28,670 bases of DNA from Candidatus Merdenecus merdavium (lineage in GTDB: Bacteria; Bacillota; Clostridia; Lachnospirales; Lachnospiraceae). Under the pieces are notes generated by a model. That model searched no databases. It was given only the letters and a program-made list of their open reading frames with translations, and had not been told where the DNA came from. The number at the start of each line of letters is the position of its first letter. Position 1 is the stretch's first letter. The stretch covers positions 1-28,670 of the forward strand of contig DVLR01000106.1 in assembly GCA_018715425.1 (NCBI GenBank), given 5' to 3'. The translations under genes were made by a program, and so were the position numbers. Of the stretch, positions 23,876 through 28,670 are shown piece by piece.

Positions 23876-24643
23876 CTATTGGATATGATTTGAAATAAAA
23901 ATATAATCATCTCCAACTTTCTTTAATGTTAGTTGACCCTGGTTATTAAAGATATCTTCACTAACATAATTTAAGGTGATTTGATCTCCTGACTGACTTC
24001 CCCCTACGCATTCAAATGCTATAAAAGGTACTCCTCCTGTATAAGAGTAATATTTATCAAATTCAGGTAAATAGACCCAATTTAAAGGTTCTTTAATATC
24101 TGTAAATCTTACTTGAGCCTTTTTATATAAAAAGTCATCGATTTGCTGGGTGGTTAGTCCCAATACATCAGTCATAAGTTCTCCCATTTCAGGCTCTAGA
24201 GCTTTTTCTTCCTCTTCTGTAGTATGAGGTGCATCTACTCCTATTCCTGTTACTAATACCTCACTTAAATCAATGTCTACCACCGAATCGTAACTAGATT
24301 TTAAAAATCCATTGTTTTCAAATTTTTGTACAAACTGAGTAAAACTGTCTAACTCTTCTTGACTTAATTGGCGACTCCCATTTTGATCTGAAGATGGATT
24401 TTCTGTTACATTACTTTCTTTTGTTTCCTCAGTATTTTGTTCCGTCGATTCTGTTGTTTCTGTTAGTTCTTCGGTATCAGGTGCTTTTGTCTCTTCTTCG
24501 GTTGTGTCCTCCTCTGAAAAGCTCTCCTGTATATTAGACTCTGTTTGTTTCGGTTCTTCATTCTTTTTACAACCACTAAACAAAAGAATGAAGGACAAAC
24601 TAGAGGCTCCCATAATCAATGCTATTTTTTTCTTTATCATCAT
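23876..24643 (-). CDS. Lipoprotein of unknown function
   Basis: This 255-residue protein has a type II signal peptide with lipobox LFSGC (Cys25) and a long Glu/Thr-rich linker (about 30-95). A soluble domain from about 97 to the end includes QEELDSFTQFVQKFEN, DIDLSEVLVTGIG, EMGELMTDVLGLTTQQIDDFLYKKA and a C-terminal ITLNYVSEDIF..LTLKKVGDDYIF. It has no motif I recognise. The ATG has GGAGG six bases upstream. It has its own extended -10 promoter and no partner gene, as lies on its own between DedA and ddh. Confidence 0.75.
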   Translation of the reverse strand: MMIKKKIALIMGASSLSFILLFSGCKKNEEPKQTESNIQESFSEEDTTEEETKAPDTEELTETTESTEQNTEETKESNVTENPSSDQNGSRQLSQEELDSFTQFVQKFENNGFLKSSYDSVVDIDLSEVLVTGIGVDAPHTTEEEEKALEPEMGELMTDVLGLTTQQIDDFLYKKAQVRFTDIKEPLNWVYLPEFDKYYSYTGGVPFIAFECVGGSQSGDQITLNYVSEDIFNNQGQLTLKKVGDDYIFISNHIQ

Positions 24644-24694
24644 ACTTTTCCTCCCATAACTAGATATTTTTTCTACCTGTTAACTATTATTTCT

Positions 24695-24703
24695 ATTATA
24701 TCA
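24695..24703 (-). promoter_or_regulatory. Extended -10 promoter of the lipoprotein gene
   Basis: On the minus strand TGATATAAT (24703-24695) fits TGnTATAAT, about 50 bp before the start codon. Confidence 0.5.
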
Positions 24704-25006
24704 CCTAAAGCTTAAAAATTTCTTTCAAATAGCTTTCGAATTTCTCAGACCTTTTGACAACCATAAGAAATACATTCCGAGTATCTTATGATTTACGTAT
24801 AGTGGCAAATAGCTATGCAAGCATGCTACTCGACTTATGCCTTCTGCACAAATAAAGAGAAGTAGATAAAAGAACTGAATTCCAATACCTACTTCAACTT
24901 ATTTTATTTAATTGTAAGCCATGAGTCAATGATAATGATCTTATGATTAACATCTGCACATAAATTTACAAGAAACTAGAAACATATGTTTCTTATGAAT
25001 GAAGCT
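24704..25006. other. Intergenic region with several hairpins, no gene seen
   Basis: No ORF is credible. The stretch holds an inverted repeat CATAAGAAATAC/GTATCTTATG (about 24763-24791) and a 16-bp perfect palindrome AGAAACATATGTTTCT (24978-24993) 14 bp after the ddh stop. It also has short self-complementary pieces near 24810-24830 (AGCATGCT-like). The palindrome is followed on the minus strand by TAGTTTCTTG, a weak U-run, so it may end the ddh transcript. Confidence 0.4.
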
Positions 25007-25993
25007 TTATAGTAACTCTTTACGTAACTCTTCCGGTGTTTTCATAGATAGGTATCCTGGTGCAATATCATAAACGGTTTTGGCTCCGCAAATACCCTCT
25101 TTCTCCATACGATAGGCTGCTCTTGCATAGGCTACTAATACACTAGAAGTGAACTCTGGATTAGATTGTAATGTTAAAGAGTATTCGATCATCTGATCAT
25201 TTTCTTCCTGCAATCCTGTTTTACCACTTCTCATAACAAATCCACCGTGTGGCATTTTGGTATGATTACTCTTAAATTCCTCTTCTGTTATAAAGGTTAC
25301 TGTGGTATCGTAATCGGCAAAATAATTTGGCATATTTACAATTTCGGATTTGATTTTCTCTTGATCAGCACCTTCTTTGGCCACTACGTAACATACTCTC
25401 TTATGCTTTTCCCTAGTAGTTAAATCTGGATATTCACAAGCACGAACTCGCTCCATGGCGTCTTCTACAGGAACCGTATATTGGATGCCATATTTTACGC
25501 CATCAACTCTTCTAATAGCATCTGAATGCCCTTGGCTTACTCCTTTACCCCAGAAGGTGTAAGTACTTCCTTTTGGAAGAATCGCTTCTGCATAGAGTCT
25601 ATTTAAAGAAAAGAGCCCTGGATCCCAGCCAACAGAGATGATGCTGAGTTTACCACCTTCTTTACTTGCTGCATCAACAGCAGCAAAATGTTCTGGTATT
25701 TTTGCGTGAGTATCAAAGCTATCGATAATATTAAACATTCTAGCAAGCTTTGGTGATTGCTCTGGCAGATCCGTCGCACTTCCGCCACATAAAATCATCA
25801 CATCAATGTTATCCTGATAATCTTTTACTGCATCGACTCCATAGACTGGAGCACCGGTTTTTGTTTCTACAGAATCTGATCCACGCCTTGTAAAGACTCC
25901 AACAAGTTCCATATCTTCGTTCTGTTTAAGAGCCAATTCTACACCTTTTCCAAGATTACCATATCCTACAATTCCAATTCTTATCTTTGACAT
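25007..25993 (-). CDS. ddh: meso-Diaminopimelate dehydrogenase
   Basis: The protein has about 328 residues from the ATG at 25993; AAGGAGAG precedes it, and the longer reading from 26020 lacks a site. It has the NADPH-binding MSKIRIGIVGYGNLGKGVELAL, then VDVMILCGGSATDLPEQSP-like text, SVGWDPGLFSLNRLYAEAI and WGKGVSQGHSDAIRRVDGV. These match Ddh. The enzyme makes meso-diaminopimelate from tetrahydrodipicolinate, NADPH and ammonia in one step, supplying peptidoglycan and lysine. No other dap gene is near. Confidence 0.93.
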   Translation of the reverse strand: MSKIRIGIVGYGNLGKGVELALKQNEDMELVGVFTRRGSDSVETKTGAPVYGVDAVKDYQDNIDVMILCGGSATDLPEQSPKLARMFNIIDSFDTHAKIPEHFAAVDAASKEGGKLSIISVGWDPGLFSLNRLYAEAILPKGSTYTFWGKGVSQGHSDAIRRVDGVKYGIQYTVPVEDAMERVRACEYPDLTTREKHKRVCYVVAKEGADQEKIKSEIVNMPNYFADYDTTVTFITEEEFKSNHTKMPHGGFVMRSGKTGLQEENDQMIEYSLTLQSNPEFTSSVLVAYARAAYRMEKEGICGAKTVYDIAPGYLSMKTPEELRKELL

Positions 25994-26061
25994 ACTTGCA
26001 TCTCTCCTTACTATTTCCAAGGTTCTTTTGGATGTACTTATTTACTGGTTTCATCTTCCAT

Positions 26062-26110
26062 AAAAAGAAAAGCTCCGTTTAAGTCTTGAATTCTTTCAAG
26101 TAAACGAAGC
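26062..26110 (-). terminator. Terminator of the SRP RNA gene
   Basis: On the minus strand GCTTCGTTTACTTGAA (26110-26095) pairs with TTCAAGACTTAAACGGAGC (26090-26072) around AGAA, followed by TTTTCTTTTT. Confidence 0.85.
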
Positions 26111-26136
26111 ATCTTTGCTTATTATATTTATTTTAA

Positions 26137-26402
26137 TCCGTGCACTGCACTTCGAACACCTGCCCCAGACGTTACCTTTACAGTTAACTCAGTCCAGGCA
26201 CCCTCACGGCACACAAGAGCTTCTACTTAGTGCTGCTTCATTCCTGACCTGACACGATTCATAGATTCCTGTTGCGTAAGACCCAAACGTCATCGCCACT
26301 TATAAAGGGCTGCTCTACAGCAAAATGCCCTCAGATTAGTATCACCCCTACTATAGCGGATTGAAGGTACAGGACACCGCTACCGCCCCAGCTGCACGGA
26401 AA
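26137..26402 (-). ncRNA. ffs: Signal recognition particle RNA, large Bacillus type
   Basis: About 266 nt. The 5' end (CCGTGCAG, near 26400) pairs with the 3' end (CTGCACGG-like, near 26140) to close the Alu-type domain. The conserved loop of the S domain is at about 26226-26256, reading TGTCAGGTCAGGAATGAAGC and then AGCACTAAG. This is the hallmark GGAA/AGCAG region bound by Ffh, here with GGAAU in place of the usual GGAAG. GGGGCGGTAGCGG near the 5' end and GTAACGTCTGGGGCAGG near the 3' end fit the Alu-domain arms. It lies between tadA and ddh, with a terminator after it. Confidence 0.92.
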
Positions 26403-26424
26403 CTTTATAACGAATTTAAAAACT

Positions 26425-26433
26425 ATTATATCA
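26425..26433 (-). promoter_or_regulatory. Extended -10 promoter of the SRP RNA
   Basis: On the minus strand TGATATAAT lies about 23 bases before the folded RNA. The start would be near 26418, so the RNA 5' end is probably trimmed. TTATAA nearer the RNA (about 26405-26410) is an alternative -10. Confidence 0.45.
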
Positions 26434-26481
26434 TTTTAATAAGATATGCGTTGTTAATTATACTCTTTATTTCCCTATCTG

Positions 26482-26967
26482 TCAAATATTTTTCTTCTCT
26501 AAGGCTTTCATTTTTCTTAAATCTGTAAAAAAGTCCTTCAACATATGACTACACTCTTCTTGCAAGATCCCTTGCACAATATCCACTTGGTGATTGAATT
26601 CTTGCATCTGAAGCAAGTTGATCACGGAACCTGCACAACCGGCCTTTGGATTCATGCTCCCAATGACTACTTTAGGAATACGTGCCTGTACAATTGCACC
26701 TGCACACATTTGACAAGGCTCTAACGTAATATACATGGTACATTCTTCTAAACGCCAATCTCCAAGTTTTTTACTGGCTTTTTTGATGGCAATCATCTCT
26801 GCATGGGATGTCGTATTTTTATCAATATTCCTCCGATTATATCCTCTAGCAATGATTTTACCTTCATGAACAATAATACATCCAATTGGTACTTCCTCAA
26901 TATCATACGCTTTTTTCGCCTGCTTTAGTGCTTCTTTCATATATCTTTCGTGGTTGTCCATTACCAT
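26482..26967 (-). CDS. tadA: tRNA-specific adenosine deaminase TadA
   Basis: This 161-residue protein has the deaminase zinc motif HAEMIAI (His-Ala-Glu) and PCQMCAGAIV (PCxxC), plus RGYNRRNIDKNTTSH. It converts the wobble adenosine of tRNA-Arg (ACG) to inosine. An in-frame ATG at 26961 is an equally possible start. It lies next to ffs, a classic Firmicutes neighbour pair. Confidence 0.95.
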   Translation of the reverse strand: MVMDNHERYMKEALKQAKKAYDIEEVPIGCIIVHEGKIIARGYNRRNIDKNTTSHAEMIAIKKASKKLGDWRLEECTMYITLEPCQMCAGAIVQARIPKVVIGSMNPKAGCAGSVINLLQMQEFNHQVDIVQGILQEECSHMLKDFFTDLRKMKALEKKNI

Positions 26968-27084
26968 TACACCTACTTAATTTTATATTCTTGTACCATT
27001 ATATACTTTTTTATAGCTGATGAATAGCCCCCTTAAGCAAAAAAAGAAAGGCACCATCATCTAAATAGCACCCATCTTATCTTT

Positions 27085-28413
27085 TTATTTTACAGTTTTG
27101 CACCAGTATCCAAATACTCCTGGTTTTAATTCTTGATTGCTTGCTGGCTTAAAGTAAGGGAATCCGAACATATTGGCCATGACCCTCTCTTGTTGTTGAT
27201 AAACACCTGGAATACCTAAAATAATTTTAGATTTTTCATCTACCATTGTTCTGCCCATGATTAGATATCTATAGCTAAAGTAACCATGTAGTAAAAAGCT
27301 ATTATTTCCCAGTACCCATTCCTCTTTTTGAAGATGAACCAGATCCTTTGGTTCTATTTGTATACATTCCATGATTTCATCATCCTGAAAAGGTCGAATT
27401 CGCTTGTAGTGACTTTGTAAACGCTCCCACTTTTGTAAGATTTCATCTTTCTCATCTGGTTCTTCTTCTTCATATTCTTCTTCATAGGGCTGTGCTAACC
27501 CTTGTTCTTCCAAATCATCTTTTACTGTCTCTATATCTTCTTCATCCGTCTTTGCTTCTACGTCATTTTCCTCGTTTTTACTTATTCTTTCTTCTCTTGC
27601 ATCACTGGTTAATTCTATCTCTTTTTCTATGTATTCTTTTTCTATATCTTCTTTTCTTATATCTTCTTTTTTTATGTTTTCCTTTTCTAAACTTTCTTTT
27701 TCTAATAATTTCTTTTGTAAAACTTCATACTTTGCAATAGATTCTTCGTCGGGTTCATTACATTGATACTCACTATTGATCTTCTTTTTTATTCCAAGAT
27801 CACTTTTAATCTGTTCCATAGATAAGATTTTTTCTGCCACATGAAGCTCTGGTTCTCTATGTGTGGACTTCTTGATCCCATCATCTTTGGTTTCTGATTC
27901 ATTCCTATTCCCTCTACGTTCTTTTTCATAGTCTTCTAGTTTTATCATTCTTGAAAGAATCAATCTTTTTTCAGCCCACGTAGTGGCATAAGTTTTACTT
28001 CTTCCAGTATCTACATAAATACCTATAATATCTGAAAAAGAATAGTCTGATTCTCCCATTCGTTCTGATGGAGTTACCAGCTTATGTTCGATGATTCCAT
28101 TCTTCGGCTTACACTCTCCTAGAGGAATTGCAATCATCCTTCTTCCGTCTTCCACTAAACCATAAACCGTACAACTTTCATTTTGTCCAAGAAATACTCC
28201 CCTTACATGGATAGATATCCTACACGTTCCGTTTCTCGTTTCTACCTTTGCAAATCCAGCATTTCCACCTTTTGTATCCTCATCGTATTGATACATATAG
28301 GATACAAACCTTCTATACTCAGCCAATTCCTTCACTCCTTTGGAAACTATGTAATTTCTATAGGTAGTATATGCATCAAGTACAAAAATCATGCTTAGAA
28401 ATAAACGGAACAT
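27085..28413 (-). CDS. Large charged protein of unknown function
   Basis: The protein has 442 residues from the ATG at 28413; GGGGG seven bases upstream decides this over an ATG at 28434. There are three parts. The N-terminal domain (to about 165) contains strand-rich text such as CRISIHVRGVFLGQNESCTVYGLVEDGRRMIAI and YSFSDIIGIYVDTGRSKTY. A long Lys/Glu-rich middle (about 165-340) has repeats like KKEDIRKEDIEKEYIEKE and probable coiled coil. The C-terminal domain (about 340-442) includes RIRPFQDDEIMECIQIEPKDL, LLHGYFSYRYLIMG, and FGFPYFKPA. It resembles Lachnospiraceae proteins of DUF type; I do not know a function. Confidence 0.75.
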   Translation of the reverse strand: MFRLFLSMIFVLDAYTTYRNYIVSKGVKELAEYRRFVSYMYQYDEDTKGGNAGFAKVETRNGTCRISIHVRGVFLGQNESCTVYGLVEDGRRMIAIPLGECKPKNGIIEHKLVTPSERMGESDYSFSDIIGIYVDTGRSKTYATTWAEKRLILSRMIKLEDYEKERRGNRNESETKDDGIKKSTHREPELHVAEKILSMEQIKSDLGIKKKINSEYQCNEPDEESIAKYEVLQKKLLEKESLEKENIKKEDIRKEDIEKEYIEKEIELTSDAREERISKNEENDVEAKTDEEDIETVKDDLEEQGLAQPYEEEYEEEEPDEKDEILQKWERLQSHYKRIRPFQDDEIMECIQIEPKDLVHLQKEEWVLGNNSFLLHGYFSYRYLIMGRTMVDEKSKIILGIPGVYQQQERVMANMFGFPYFKPASNQELKPGVFGYWCKTVK

Positions 28414-28420
28414 AAAGGAA

Positions 28421-28457
28421 CCCCCTAATTCCATTCATGAAATTAAGGGGTTTTTTT
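28421..28457 (+). terminator. Hairpin with T7 tract that also covers the ribosome site of the charged-protein gene
   Basis: CCCCCTAATT (28421-28430) pairs with AATTAAGGGG (28441-28450) with one mismatch, followed on the plus strand by TTTTTTT. On the minus strand the GGGGG ribosome site of the adjacent gene is inside this stem. It may stop plus-strand antisense transcription, or mask the ribosome site, or both. Confidence 0.5.
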
Positions 28458-28465
28458 ATGCTTTA

Positions 28466-28670
28466 TTAATAAAATACGTGATTCCCTATAATCAATCCAT
28501 CTCTTCCATTGGCAACATGGAAAAAGAGGCGATCGCCTACATTAGATGCTCCATTTAATGCTTCTTGAGCAGCTTGAATACAAATACTTCTAGGCCCTCT
28601 AGCTAACGTTAATGCCAGTGCTCCACTAGATGCTGGTGTAAACTGACCACTTTGCCAGATAACTCCACTA
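28466..28670 (-). CDS. C-terminal end of a cell-wall hydrolase (SleB/CwlJ-like), cut by the window edge
   Basis: The frame is open from the right edge to TAA at 28466-28468. It encodes SGVIWQSGQFTPASSGALAL, then ARGPRSICIQAAQEALNGAS, and VGDRLFFHVANGRDGLIIGNHVFY at the end. The QFTP motif, the Cys-Ile-Gln-Ala-Ala segment, and the terminal IGNHVFY match the end of the SleB-type spore cortex or cell-wall hydrolase family. The N-terminal part, start and signal peptide are outside the window. Confidence 0.75.
   Translation of the reverse strand, partial: SGVIWQSGQFTPASSGALALTLARGPRSICIQAAQEALNGASNVGDRLFFHVANGRDGLIIGNHVFY

Noticed and set aside
26968..27084. Possible terminator between the charged-protein gene and tadA
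   Set aside because: GGTGC and GGTGCC there are direct rather than inverted repeats, so no stable hairpin could be supported despite a T-run.
27492..27740. Leu-rich plus-strand frame opposite the charged protein
   Set aside because: It is the complement of the Glu/Lys coiled-coil codons and has no start signals.
28598..28618. CTCTAGCTAACGTTAA, resembling the DtxR-like dyad
   Set aside because: It lies inside the coding sequence of the cell-wall hydrolase and is only partly similar, so it is most likely chance.

Overview
The window looks like chromosome from a low-GC, spore-forming anaerobe of the Clostridia, most likely near Lachnospiraceae. This is inferred from AT-rich intergenic DNA, strong AGGAGG-type ribosome sites, a YyaC spore-protease gene with a sporulation-type promoter, a large Bacillus-type SRP RNA, and gene families typical of that group (DUF5711-like, LysM with an MPN-like domain, Shp/NEAT heme proteins). 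Nearly all genes are on the minus strand; the exceptions are yyaC, a ModE-like regulator, an Rrf2 regulator and a DedA protein. No phage, transposon, tRNA or CRISPR array was seen.

Layout. 1-550: a strong UP-element promoter firing leftward into a structured leader, probably of an rRNA operon just outside the window, then a bidirectional terminator. 548-3806: three envelope genes (CvpA-like, DUF5711-like, and a membrane LysM protein whose cytoplasmic half resembles an inactive MPN/JAMM domain). 3960-4607: yyaC. 4715-10527: a five-gene heme acquisition operon in the order NEAT-like surface protein, Shp-like protein, lipoprotein, FecCD permease, ATPase; this is the order of streptococcal shr-shp-htsABC. 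10776-11602: a DtxR-like regulator read in two frames joined at an A7 run. 11794-14254: a talC / split transketolase operon. 14571-15975: a LacI-family regulator and an HPr-like protein that keeps the KSIMG serine but lacks the active-site histidine. 16103-19301: dnaX-ebfC-(amidase)-recR. 19542-23741: a ModE-like regulator, two PLP enzymes of sulfur amino acid metabolism, a divergent Rrf2 regulator, and DedA. 23876-25993: an unknown lipoprotein and meso-diaminopimelate dehydrogenase. 26062-26967: SRP RNA and tadA. 27085-28670: a large charged protein of unknown function and the C-terminal end of a cell-wall hydrolase.

The most interesting area is 4715-11700. The heme operon and the adjacent DtxR-like regulator each carry, just downstream of a predicted transcription start, a related 19-bp dyad (14 of 19 positions identical) that resembles DtxR/IdeR operators. 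The regulator appears to have lost the usual DtxR metal ligands, has an extra C-terminal domain, and can make that domain only if the ribosome or polymerase slips at A AAA AAA, or if the gene carries an indel. The heme proteins appear to use methionines at the positions where heme would be bound. A second candidate is the Crh-like HPr next to a LacI-type regulator, upstream of the pentose phosphate operon.

All calls come from reading the sequence by eye. Family names come from remembered family features and no database search was run.
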